21,504 bases of DNA from RGIG9114 sp045592865 (GCA_045592865.1 JAZNVP010000108.1:1-21504), one strand, 5' to 3'. Shown: positions 13,804 through 20,808, counted from the stretch's first letter. The notes: generated by a model not told the origin, from the sequence alone. Numbers and translations are program-made.

Positions 13804-15483
13804 ATGAACGAGTTTTATTCTTTGAATAACGGGAGACTTCGGATAAAAACCTCCGCTTTAGATATTTCGTTTGACGGAGTAACTGAAGTCTTGTCAAAAA
13901 CAGAGGACAATGAAGGCCTTTCTATGCCCTTTACCGTTCTTTCTGCAACAAAGGAAAAGGGTGAGCAGAAATATATTTTTTGGGAAGATTTGCCGCTTGT
14001 TTACATGCCTGACTGTAAGGAAGAAAAACTTCTGGATATTGAAGGTGAGCACTGGACGGTAACGTCGGTGAAATTTAAGGCTTTCACCGATGATAACGAC
14101 ACACTGGTGCATAAAAATAAGAAAAACCTGTTCGCGCGTAACCTTTATGAAGGCATGGAAGGGGATATCTTCTTTCTCAAAAACATTTCGACCGAAAAAG
14201 CGGTTGTTATTATTTCTGAAACACCCGATTATCAAAAGACGGTTTTGAGAATAAACGGCGGTGCGGTGTTGATAGATAACGGCGGTTATGGAGTGGCACT
14301 TGGGTTTACTGAAAACAGCGGTTGCGAAGCACTCTGCCGGGAATACTACCGACACAAGAGAAGACCGAAGGTTTCAATGATGATGTCGAATACATGGGGA
14401 GACCGCAACGGTTTTTCTCGAGTTTGCCACGAATTTGTAAAAAAAGAGATAGATGCGGCAGAGGATATCGGCGTTGATATCGTTCAGATCGACGACGGAT
14501 GGCAGGTAGGGCCCACTGCAGATCTCTCGCGGAGAGATGAACTCGGCAGAAGGGTGTTTGCAGATGATTTCTGGCAGATCTCGGACGAGCGTTTTCCGAA
14601 AGGGATCAAGGTTCTTTCCGATTATGCGAAAGACAAGGGCATAAAGCTTGGTCTTTGGTTTGCACCCGACAGTCACGACAATTTTAAAGCTAAAAAACGA
14701 GACATTGAAATTCTCAGAGAGGCATATGAGAAGTGGGGAAGCAGGTTCTTCAAGCTCGATATGTATTGGATACAAAATAAAGAAGAGTGCGAACAGTTCC
14801 TTGAATTCCTTAAAAGTATTTATGGTTTTGGAGAGGTTGCCACCCAAATCGACGTAACCCGAGGGGATCGTGTTAACTATCTTTGCGGCGGCGAATACGG
14901 AACGGTATTCGTTGAAAACCGTTATACCAAGTGGGGAAATTATTTTCCGCACAGAACGCTTCGCAATCTTTGGAGCCTTGGAAGGTTTATACCAACGGCT
15001 AAGTTTCAGTTTGAGATAGTCAACCCTGATCTTAATACCGAGGCTTACGAAAACGGAGACGTTTTTGCGCCTGAGAACTATGATTTAGATTATCTGTTTG
15101 CCAGTGTGATGCTTTCTAATCCGCTTTTCTGGATGGAAATGCAGTTTTTATCCGAAAAGAGAAGGAAAGAACTGAAAAGGATAATTCCTATCTATAAGGA
15201 ACTGAGAGAGGAATTTAAGGATTCCGACGTTGTTCCGATAGGAGATATGCCTTCGGGAAGAAGTTTTACCGGCTTTGACGTGAGAAAAGACGGAAAAACA
15301 AAATATCTGCTTTTGTTCAGAGAATCGGCAGAAGATGCTATGGGGGGTTACGGCCTTGAAACAGATCTTAGCGGTGCAGAGGTTATTATTTCCAACGCAG
15401 ACGTTGAGGTGAACGTTACGGGCAAACTCGTAACGGCGAAGTTTTCGAAGCAAAGGGCGTATGCGCTTATTAAAGTAAAATAA
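13804..15483 (+). CDS. GH36/melibiase-like alpha-galactosidase, atypical
   Basis: The 559-residue protein has an N-terminal beta-sandwich (about 1-180), a TIM barrel (about 185-480) and a C-terminal beta domain. GH36/27-type marks are VDIVQIDDGWQ (about 225-234), GLWFAPDSH (about 283-291) and RFFKLDMYW with Asp319 as candidate nucleophile. The region where the acid/base Asp is expected reads FVENRYTKWGNYFPHRTLRNLW (about 369-390) and shows no clear SDD/SDN motif, so the activity is uncertain. It is shorter than the roughly 700-residue standard GH36 enzymes. No signal peptide is seen. The ribosome site is AAGGAAAAGG. Co-transcribed with GH4, it is probably also for alpha-galactosides such as melibiose or raffinose family sugars. 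Confidence 0.8.
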   Translation: MNEFYSLNNGRLRIKTSALDISFDGVTEVLSKTEDNEGLSMPFTVLSATKEKGEQKYIFWEDLPLVYMPDCKEEKLLDIEGEHWTVTSVKFKAFTDDNDTLVHKNKKNLFARNLYEGMEGDIFFLKNISTEKAVVIISETPDYQKTVLRINGGAVLIDNGGYGVALGFTENSGCEALCREYYRHKRRPKVSMMMSNTWGDRNGFSRVCHEFVKKEIDAAEDIGVDIVQIDDGWQVGPTADLSRRDELGRRVFADDFWQISDERFPKGIKVLSDYAKDKGIKLGLWFAPDSHDNFKAKKRDIEILREAYEKWGSRFFKLDMYWIQNKEECEQFLEFLKSIYGFGEVATQIDVTRGDRVNYLCGGEYGTVFVENRYTKWGNYFPHRTLRNLWSLGRFIPTAKFQFEIVNPDLNTEAYENGDVFAPENYDLDYLFASVMLSNPLFWMEMQFLSEKRRKELKRIIPIYKELREEFKDSDVVPIGDMPSGRSFTGFDVRKDGKTKYLLLFRESAEDAMGGYGLETDLSGAEVIISNADVEVNVTGKLVTAKFSKQRAYALIKVK

Positions 15484-15513
15484 AAAAACGGCAGTTTTAA
15501 CTGCCGTTTTTTT
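15483..15513. terminator. Bidirectional intrinsic terminator
   Basis: Stem ACGGCAG/CTGCCGT with inner TT/AA pairs and A6/T7 flanks. It ends the GH4-GH36 operon on plus and the 97-residue membrane-protein gene on minus, and is almost identical to the terminator at 18257-18287. Confidence 0.92.
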
Positions 15514-15805
15514 ACATTTCAGAGCCGTGTTTAACGGTTTTTTTCTTATTTGCAACCAGAGCCTTTTCACCCGAAAGATACATCGTTACAAGTCCGAAAA
15601 GGACCATAACGGTTGATATCTTAATTATAATGGGAATAATTGTTTTATAAATAAAGGTGCAGATAAGGGTTGCGGTTTCGCCGCCGATCAAGAGTGCTGC
15701 GAGATATCCGAAGAAGGTAAGTCCGCCGCCGAAAAGGCAGATGAGAATACCGTAACCGAATATTAGCTTAAAAACTTTAATTAGCTTTTGGAGAAATTCT
15801 TTCAT
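15512..15805 (-). CDS. Small two-helix membrane protein partnered with the TRAP large permease (unknown family)
   Basis: The 97-residue protein has a basic N-terminus, two membrane helices (about 14-38, rich in glycine, and 51-76) and a basic C-terminal tail (NKKKTVKHG). I do not recognise a named family. It starts with AAAGGAGG eight bases upstream of ATG, 15 bases after the TRAP large-permease gene, so the two are co-transcribed. TRAP transporters normally need a small membrane subunit (DctQ) of about 160 residues and four helices. This protein has the right place but half that size, so it may replace DctQ or stabilise the permease. That role is inference from position. Confidence 0.75.
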   Translation of the reverse strand: MKEFLQKLIKVFKLIFGYGILICLFGGGLTFFGYLAALLIGGETATLICTFIYKTIIPIIIKISTVMVLFGLVTMYLSGEKALVANKKKTVKHGSEM

Positions 15806-15820
15806 TTTATTATCCTCCTT

Positions 15821-17179
15821 TTAAAGTCCGATTATGGGGAGCCATCCCATAAGAACGGCAACCTCTAAAATAAACTGAGCTGCAACCCACCACAGATTAT
15901 TCTTAAAGGTCTTAGAGAAATCAGATTCTGCAAGGGTCATACCTGCATACATTCCAAGCCCCAGAGGCGGCGTTATACCGCACATAACTCCGCAGATGCA
16001 GGGGAGCATTGCTGCAGAAAGCAAGGGATCGCATCCGACCGAAGCGAGAACGGTTATGAACATAGGTCCAAAAATAACAACTAATGAGGAACCGGGGATA
16101 ACCATTCCCATAAAGCATGTTATAGCACAGATAGCAAGGACTGTTCCGAGTTTGCCGAAATCCCAGGCGGTTATTATAGCGCCCATTTCTTCTGCAACGT
16201 TAAGGTCGCTGAACAGAGAGCCTATCATATAACCGAAAACGCAGACTCCGATTGCTGGAGCGATGGTTTTAATGCTGTCACCGAATATTTTGGCGAGATT
16301 GTGGAGACGAACGACCTTTTTATCCTTCGCGATAAGGCAGGAATAAATCGCCGAAAGTCCACCGATAAAAAGAAGCACCGAGCTGGAAAGATATTTAGCG
16401 CCCGTTGCGCCAAGACGTGCGGTGAAGAAACTGTCCTTGAAGAGATAGTCGAGAATAAAGGGAAGCAGAATTATAACAGGGAGAAGAAGTCCCTGCCAAC
16501 CGCTTTTTAGGGTTTCTTTAATGTTGGGGAGCTCTTCTTTTGACATCGGCTTTACCTTATAATATTTACAAAAGGTGAAAACCATTAGGAGCCTTTGAAG
16601 GATAAACCATAAGGCAACACCCCAAAGAACGATCCAAAACTGACCGGTTGATATGTTAAGCGTGGGGTAAAGAGCTGTGAAGGCACCGAGCGCCGCAACT
16701 ATGTTCGAGGATGGGGGAATCATATTTCCCATGTAACTTGCGTTACTTTCAATGTTTGCTGCGAGTTCTGCGGGAAATCCCGATTTTTTCATTGCGGGAA
16801 TGGTTATAGCACCCGTTGCCATAACGTTTCCGGGGCCCGAACCGGAGAGTGCTCCCATAAAGGAACTTGCAACAACTGCCGTGTAACCCGCACCGCCGGG
16901 AAGTCTGCCAACGAGCGAGAGTATTACTGCGATGCAACTGTCGATAATCTTGGTTTTGGTAAGTATTATAGACATCGCGATAAAGGCAACCATTGAATAA
17001 AGAAGCGAGGTGGAGAGGGCGTCGTTAACGTAGCCCAGAACGTTTCCCCAGGTTCCCGTAATTGTCAGTAACGCTAAAAAGCTTATGAAAACTGCTTCAT
17101 AAACGGGCCTTTTGAAAAGAATAAACCAAACACATATAATGGCAAGCATTATGCCGAGATATATAAGTGATGAAGGCAT
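15821..17179 (-). CDS. TRAP-type transporter large permease subunit (DctM-like)
   Basis: The 452-residue protein has about 11-12 membrane helices and DctM-like motifs: GSGPGNVMATGAITIPAMKK, the repeat element NASYMGNMIPPSSN, and in the second half PGSSLVVIFGP and GITPPLGLGMYAG. These two paired hairpin regions make the Na+ and substrate path in TRAP transporters and the broader ion-transporter superfamily. The start has AAAGGAG and a near-consensus promoter upstream. The neighbours are a 97-residue membrane protein and a divergent LysR regulator. No solute-binding protein or standard DctQ is encoded within 17 kb to the left or 4 kb to the right, which is odd for a TRAP system. The substrate, probably an organic acid, is unknown. 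Confidence 0.88.
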   Translation of the reverse strand: MPSSLIYLGIMLAIICVWFILFKRPVYEAVFISFLALLTITGTWGNVLGYVNDALSTSLLYSMVAFIAMSIILTKTKIIDSCIAVILSLVGRLPGGAGYTAVVASSFMGALSGSGPGNVMATGAITIPAMKKSGFPAELAANIESNASYMGNMIPPSSNIVAALGAFTALYPTLNISTGQFWIVLWGVALWFILQRLLMVFTFCKYYKVKPMSKEELPNIKETLKSGWQGLLLPVIILLPFILDYLFKDSFFTARLGATGAKYLSSSVLLFIGGLSAIYSCLIAKDKKVVRLHNLAKIFGDSIKTIAPAIGVCVFGYMIGSLFSDLNVAEEMGAIITAWDFGKLGTVLAICAITCFMGMVIPGSSLVVIFGPMFITVLASVGCDPLLSAAMLPCICGVMCGITPPLGLGMYAGMTLAESDFSKTFKNNLWWVAAQFILEVAVLMGWLPIIGL

Positions 17180-17203
17180 AAATAAAACTCCTTTCGTTTT
17201 GTT

Positions 17204-17235
17204 GGTTATTACTAACAGGTTATAGTATACATAAC
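17204..17235. promoter_or_regulatory. Candidate LysR operator overlapping the TRAP promoter
   Basis: GGTTAT occurs twice (17204-17209 and 17218-17223), and the second copy forms a GTTAT-N7-ATAAC dyad (17219-17235) that covers the -10 of the TRAP promoter. T-N11-A type dyads are usual LysR sites. By eye only. Confidence 0.45.
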
Positions 17236-17252
17236 TAAAAAGGAATTGTCAA
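17224..17252 (-). promoter_or_regulatory. Near-consensus promoter of the TRAP unit
   Basis: TTGACA (17247-17252), 17 bases, TATACT (17224-17229) on the minus strand, giving a leader of about 38 bases. Confidence 0.8.
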
Positions 17253-17275
17253 GAGGCAAAATTGCTTTTTTACAC

Positions 17276-17304
17276 TTGAATTTGTAAACAAAAGAGGGTA
17301 TTAT
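17276..17304 (+). promoter_or_regulatory. Predicted promoter of the LysR gene
   Basis: TTGAAT (17276-17281), 17 bases, TATTAT (17299-17304) on the plus strand, about 24 bases from the LysR -35 to the TRAP -35. Confidence 0.65.
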
Positions 17305-17334
17305 GTTATTAGAAAACTTTAAGGGGTGCGTAAA

Positions 17335-18222
17335 TTGAATTCGCGTCAACTTCAATATGCAGTTATGTTAGCAGAGAAGGGTAGTTTTTCTTCGGTTGCA
17401 GAGCAACTCCGGATAACCCAACCTGCGCTCAGTAAACAGATAATGCTTCTTGAGAATGAAATAGGGATAAAGCTTTTTAACCGCAAGTCGTCGCCCGTAA
17501 CGCTGACTGCGGCAGGAGAGCATTTTATATCCGAGGCTAAAGACCTTCTTTATAAAGAGGATCAGCTTATAAAGTCTTTAGAGGAATATAAATCGGGAGA
17601 AAAGGGAACCCTCACGATCGGGATAACTCCTTTCAGAAGTTCCTATTTAATAACCGAGGTAGTGGAAAAAATTCGCGCGGTCTATCCTAAAATTAAGATA
17701 AAACTCTGCGAAGAGGGAAGCGAGATCTTAAGAAAGGAAGCCGCCGAGGGTAAATATGATTTCGCGGTTGTTAATCTTCCTGTTGACGACTCTTTGCTAA
17801 ACATTATTCCTATGGAACCCGACCGTTTGGTTCTGATTGCTTCCGAAACTTTAGCCGAAAAGTATCCGTCAGTTTTCTGTAAAGAGGAGATAGAGTTTAA
17901 AGAATGCAAGGACCTTCCCTTTGCGGTAGTGAGTCCTTCTCAGGAGATGAGAGTATTATTTGACAGGCTTTGTCTGTCAAACGGTTTTTCGCCCAACATA
18001 GCGGTCGAAGCCGTGAAGCTGACGACCGTTTGGAATTTAGCAAAAAACGGTATTGGCGCGGCGCTTCTCCCTGTGCAGTTTATTTCGGAAAATGAGGGCG
18101 TTAAGGTTATAAAGGTCAAGGATATTTCTTATTCAAGACAACCTGCAGTTATCACCAAAAAAGGTCAGTATGTTTCGGAATATGCAAAATACGCAATAAA
18201 GCTTTTAACTAAAGGGGAGTAA
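17335..18222 (+). CDS. LysR family transcriptional regulator
   Basis: I chose TTG at 17335 (295 residues): AAGGGGTG lies six to seven bases upstream, and MNSRQLQYAVMLAE is the standard LysR opening. GTG at 17326 would sit inside that ribosome site. The winged HTH spans about 1-60 (SFSSVAEQLRITQPALSKQIMLLENEIGIKLF), followed by a linker helix and the periplasmic-binding-protein-like effector domain (about 90-295) starting at GTLTIGITPF. It is divergent from the TRAP large permease and small membrane protein, so it most likely controls them and itself, with the transported compound or a metabolite of it as coinducer. The ligand is unknown. Confidence 0.92.
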   Translation: MNSRQLQYAVMLAEKGSFSSVAEQLRITQPALSKQIMLLENEIGIKLFNRKSSPVTLTAAGEHFISEAKDLLYKEDQLIKSLEEYKSGEKGTLTIGITPFRSSYLITEVVEKIRAVYPKIKIKLCEEGSEILRKEAAEGKYDFAVVNLPVDDSLLNIIPMEPDRLVLIASETLAEKYPSVFCKEEIEFKECKDLPFAVVSPSQEMRVLFDRLCLSNGFSPNIAVEAVKLTTVWNLAKNGIGAALLPVQFISENEGVKVIKVKDISYSRQPAVITKKGQYVSEYAKYAIKLLTKGE

Positions 18223-18256
18223 CCCAGAAACAGAAATTTAGGTTTCATAATAAAAT

Positions 18257-18287
18257 AAAAAACGGCAGTGTTAACTGCCGTTTTTTT
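18257..18287. terminator. Bidirectional intrinsic terminator
   Basis: Stem CGGCAGT/ACTGCCG (18263-18269 and 18274-18280), GTTA loop, with A6 before and T7 after. It stops the LysR transcript and, read the other way, the alpha/beta hydrolase transcript. Confidence 0.92.
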
Positions 18288-19035
18288 ATTTTAGCATATC
18301 GTAGTAAGCATAGTTTTCGGTGGAGTGAACGCCGTCCTTTATAACAAAAAGGTGAACGTTTTCACCCACCTCTTTTGCCATTCTTTCAGAGTGGGCTTTT
18401 ATCGGAACGTGAATATCCTTGTCGCCGTGCGAAATATAGTAGGTGGTTTTTCTTAGTTTTTCGGGGAAGTCGGCAGGGTTTTTTCCCTTTATAAGCTCTT
18501 TGAACTCAGCAGTGTCTTTGGTGCCCCAGGCGTTTTTGCAATGTTCAAGACTGAAGCCTGCCAAAAGATCGTAAACGGGGAAGGTGCCGATAACAAAGTC
18601 TACCGTTTCGGGATACATTGAAACTATTCGGTTACAGAGAGTTCCGCCTGCCGAGGTGGGCCAAAGAACCATTTTCTCTGCAAGGGGGAAGTGTTCTCTG
18701 AGATAGGAAAAAAACAAAAGGGTATTATTAAGTCCGTCATCGAGCCCCCAGGTGTCAGGGCCGTTGGAAAGGGCGGCAAAGAGATAACCGTTTTTAAGAG
18801 CATAGTCTCGCTGGGTGCGGTAAAAGGGCTCATCTCTGTAGTCCAGAGCACCTCTTCCGCTTCCGTGAATGCAGAGAAGCAACGGGATTTTCCCTTCTAT
18901 TTTCTTGGGAGATACGGTATAGGCAGTTCCCTCGTCTTCATAGTTTTTCTTAACGCCCTCAAGGCAGAAAACGTTTTCTTTAAAAAGAGAAAGATCGAGT
19001 TCTTTTGAGGGTGAAGTATCGCCGAAAATTTTCAT
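18286..19035 (-). CDS. Alpha/beta hydrolase (esterase-like)
   Basis: The 249-residue protein carries alpha/beta-hydrolase marks: an oxyanion-hole segment LCIHGSGRG (about 54-62), nucleophile Ser128 in PTSAGG, acid Asp207 in HGDKDIHVP and His227 in DGVHST. The elbow lacks the first Gly of GxSxG (Pro instead), which is tolerated in several esterase families. The HGSG...HGDKD pattern is like small cytoplasmic esterases or acyl-peptide hydrolases; no signal peptide is seen. The start has CGGAGG upstream. A weak promoter (TTGATT at 19108-19113, 16 bases, TAAAAT at 19086-19091) lies ahead of it. No clear functional partner, and the substrate is unknown. Confidence 0.85.
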   Translation of the reverse strand: MKIFGDTSPSKELDLSLFKENVFCLEGVKKNYEDEGTAYTVSPKKIEGKIPLLLCIHGSGRGALDYRDEPFYRTQRDYALKNGYLFAALSNGPDTWGLDDGLNNTLLFFSYLREHFPLAEKMVLWPTSAGGTLCNRIVSMYPETVDFVIGTFPVYDLLAGFSLEHCKNAWGTKDTAEFKELIKGKNPADFPEKLRKTTYYISHGDKDIHVPIKAHSERMAKEVGENVHLFVIKDGVHSTENYAYYDMLK

Positions 19036-19085
19036 AACGTTTCCTCCGAGCGTTTCTGTTTCGTTTCAGAAGCCTTACTGATACT

Positions 19086-19113
19086 ATTTTAGCACAAACA
19101 CAAAGAAAATCAA
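19086..19113 (-). promoter_or_regulatory. Predicted promoter of the alpha/beta hydrolase
   Basis: TTGATT (19108-19113), 16 bases, TAAAAT (19086-19091) on the minus strand. The rest of the 333-base gap 19036-19368 is filled by the gene fragment at 19145-19372. Confidence 0.5.
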
Positions 19114-19144
19114 TTATTAAAAATTATACGTCAAAAGAGTGGTC

Positions 19145-19372
19145 CTATCCTATCCTTACCTCAAACACGCGGAACTCTTCACTTCCGTTAGTGTTAAGGA
19201 AGGTTATTTTGACCCTATCGCACTCTGTTTTTTCAAAACCGACGCGGCACATTCTCAAAACATTATCGGTAACTGATCTGCTTGCAACGACTTTTCCGTC
19301 AGAGATAAGCTCGATCTTAAAATCTTTAACGAGCTCGGGAGGCGTTCCTATTCTTTGTTGACGGCGTCTTAT
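19145..19372 (-). pseudogene. Orphan C-terminal fragment, probably of a FAD-dependent oxidoreductase or similar beta-sandwich protein
   Basis: On the minus strand about 75 codons are open and end at TAG (19145-19147). They have a protein-like composition: GTPPELVKDFKIELISDGK, then SVTDNVLRMCRVGF, then ITFLNTNGSEEFRVFEVRIG. This matches the C-terminal beta-sandwich (discoidin-like) segment seen at the end of many bacterial FAD-dependent oxidoreductases and polysaccharide-active enzymes, in which a TNG...RVFEVR element closes the protein. An in-frame TGA lies four codons above the conserved part (19382-19384), inside the araM 3' end, and no start codon with a ribosome site exists. The fragment begins exactly at the araM stop, as if a deletion removed the larger 5' part. 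Family identity is recalled, not searched. Confidence 0.6.
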
Positions 19373-20682
19373 AAAATCTCCTCAATTATTCCGAGGTCCC
19401 AAAGGAGTCGGGATAGGATATATTTATCTCTTATATCCTTGGTAGCAAAGAAGGTGGTTCTGATAATAGATGACTGAAGTCCAATTTCCTCGAGGGTTGT
19501 GGGAGCGCCCAGAGTTTTAAAAAGTTTCTCAAGTGAAGAGAATGAAGGGAGCTCTTCTTTTATGATTTCTTTGATTTCTTCCCAGTTGGCTATAATTTTT
19601 TCAAATCTTTCCTTATGCTTCTCGGTGTCGTATTTTTTCTCGGTTTTTTCGAGTTCTATAATACTGTCGGCGCTTTTGCCTAAAAATTTAATTAGTGTGT
19701 TTTCCCATTCGGTATAGTTAAAGTTTTCGGCATAGCTTAATGCTTTTTCCTTATCAGGAGTGATTTCCAAGAGTTTTTCGTATAGTTTTATTGTAATAAG
19801 GCTTCCTATTCCGCACTGTATTCCGTGAAAATCGGTGGGGGTGCCGAACTCGGCTGAACGCATATCCCAGATGTGTGAGAAATAGTGCTCCGTTCCCGAA
19901 GCGGGTCGGGAGACACCTGCAAAGTTCATCGCAACTCCTGTTGCAACAAGTCCGTCAAAAACGGCGCTGACGGCGGTTTTATCGCGGGTCAGAAGACCGG
20001 AAGCATTGTCGATACACTTTTTAACAGCCGAGCGAACAAGCGACGCTATATTTTCGCAATAATATTCGCCTGTTACAATAGCGCCTATTCTCCATTCGCA
20101 TATGCTTGTATATTTGGCTATCATATCGCCGAGCCCCGAAAGCATCATCTTTATGGGAGCGGTAGCGAGGATATCGGTGTCGCCTATTATCACATCGGCG
20201 CATTTGGTATTAAGAGAGATTTTAAGTCCTGCCCTTGTAACTGAACTCGTTGCTGAGGCGTATCCGTCCATTGAGGGCGCGGTTGCAACTATTATATAGG
20301 GTTTATTTGCGACCGAGGAGATTATCTTTCCAATATCGTTAATAACCCCTGAACCGACACCTATTATAGCATCAACGTCGGTGTTGTAGTTCATAAATGC
20401 AAGGCCTACGTGGTAGTCGTCAGGATGAACGTGGTCCTCGCTAAAAACGAATTTTGAAAGCGAAATATTAGCTCCGCTGAGAAGAGATAAAACTTTTTCG
20501 CCTGCCACTTTGTAGGTGTTTTTATCGGCAAGGAGAAAAACCTTTTTTGCGCATAGTTTATTTAAAACATCGGGAAGAGAGTTAATGGCACCTTCCCCTG
20601 AAATTATTTCTGAATTAAAGATATGTTCTCTATTGCAATCGCATTTTTTATTATTTAATGACTGAACTGTTATTTCCTTCAC
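19369..20682 (-). CDS. egsA: sn-glycerol-1-phosphate dehydrogenase (AraM/EgsA-like)
   Basis: The start is GTG 20682 (437 residues), with AGAGG eight bases upstream; a longer TTG start at 20730 overlaps the promoter. The protein is an iron-alcohol-dehydrogenase-fold enzyme: after an N-terminal CDCNREH element come the nucleotide-binding GVGSGVINDIGK, the substrate loop TAPSMDGYAS, and the metal site Asp/His residues in GLGDMIAKY, SGTEHYFSHIWDM and TDFHGIQCG. It reduces dihydroxyacetone phosphate to sn-glycerol-1-phosphate with NADH. In archaea this makes lipid backbones; in Bacillus, AraM supplies G1P for heptaprenylglyceryl-phosphate. It faces a divergent DeoR regulator. No terminator is visible after its stop, where a gene fragment begins. 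Confidence 0.9.
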   Translation of the reverse strand: MKEITVQSLNNKKCDCNREHIFNSEIISGEGAINSLPDVLNKLCAKKVFLLADKNTYKVAGEKVLSLLSGANISLSKFVFSEDHVHPDDYHVGLAFMNYNTDVDAIIGVGSGVINDIGKIISSVANKPYIIVATAPSMDGYASATSSVTRAGLKISLNTKCADVIIGDTDILATAPIKMMLSGLGDMIAKYTSICEWRIGAIVTGEYYCENIASLVRSAVKKCIDNASGLLTRDKTAVSAVFDGLVATGVAMNFAGVSRPASGTEHYFSHIWDMRSAEFGTPTDFHGIQCGIGSLITIKLYEKLLEITPDKEKALSYAENFNYTEWENTLIKFLGKSADSIIELEKTEKKYDTEKHKERFEKIIANWEEIKEIIKEELPSFSSLEKLFKTLGAPTTLEEIGLQSSIIRTTFFATKDIRDKYILSRLLWDLGIIEEIL

Positions 20683-20701
20683 ACTATCAACCTCTGTTTT
20701 C

Positions 20702-20730
20702 AGTATATTATGAAGATGATAAATAATCAA
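20702..20730 (-). promoter_or_regulatory. Predicted promoter of the G1P dehydrogenase gene
   Basis: TTGATT (20725-20730), 17 bases, TATACT (20702-20707) on the minus strand. The -35 overlaps an ATAATCA heptamer of the operator array. Confidence 0.65.
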
Positions 20731-20808
20731 TATTTAATAGTAATATTGACATTATAATCATAAATTGATTATAATAGTGATAAATTTGAATGAATGGTGA
20801 TTATTTAT
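20719..20808. promoter_or_regulatory. Symmetric operator array between G1P dehydrogenase and DeoR genes
   Basis: Four copies of the heptamer ATAATCA/TGATTAT lie at 20723-20729, 20754-20760, 20766-20772 and 20798-20804. The first two point one way and the last two the other. The inner pair is the core of a perfect 10-bp inverted repeat (20751-20760 and 20766-20775). The outer pair is part of a perfect 11-bp inverted repeat (20719-20729 and 20798-20808). Both are centred at about 20763, and the heptamers are 31-32 bases apart on each side. A further 8-bp inverted repeat TCAATATT/AATATTGA (20727-20734 and 20742-20749) lies between the two -35 boxes. This should be the binding region of the DeoR protein. 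Confidence 0.75.
20746..20775 (+). promoter_or_regulatory. Predicted promoter of the DeoR gene
   Basis: TTGACA (20746-20751), 18 bases, TATAAT (20770-20775) on the plus strand. The 10-bp inverted repeat fills the spacer and covers the -10, as expected for repression. Confidence 0.7.

Noticed and set aside
14374..14952. A 192-codon minus-strand open frame opposite the GH36-like gene
   Set aside because: It is antisense to the catalytic barrel, including the conserved IDDGWQ and KLDM motifs, and has no recognisable domain.
19145..20682. The possibility that araM and the 3' fragment were one fused gene split by a frameshift
   Set aside because: AraM is already complete in length at its stop, and the fragment resembles the end of a different protein type.
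20683..20730. A 16-residue N-terminal extension of the G1P dehydrogenase from TTG
   Set aside because: It spans the predicted promoter, while GTG at 20682 has a suitable ribosome site.
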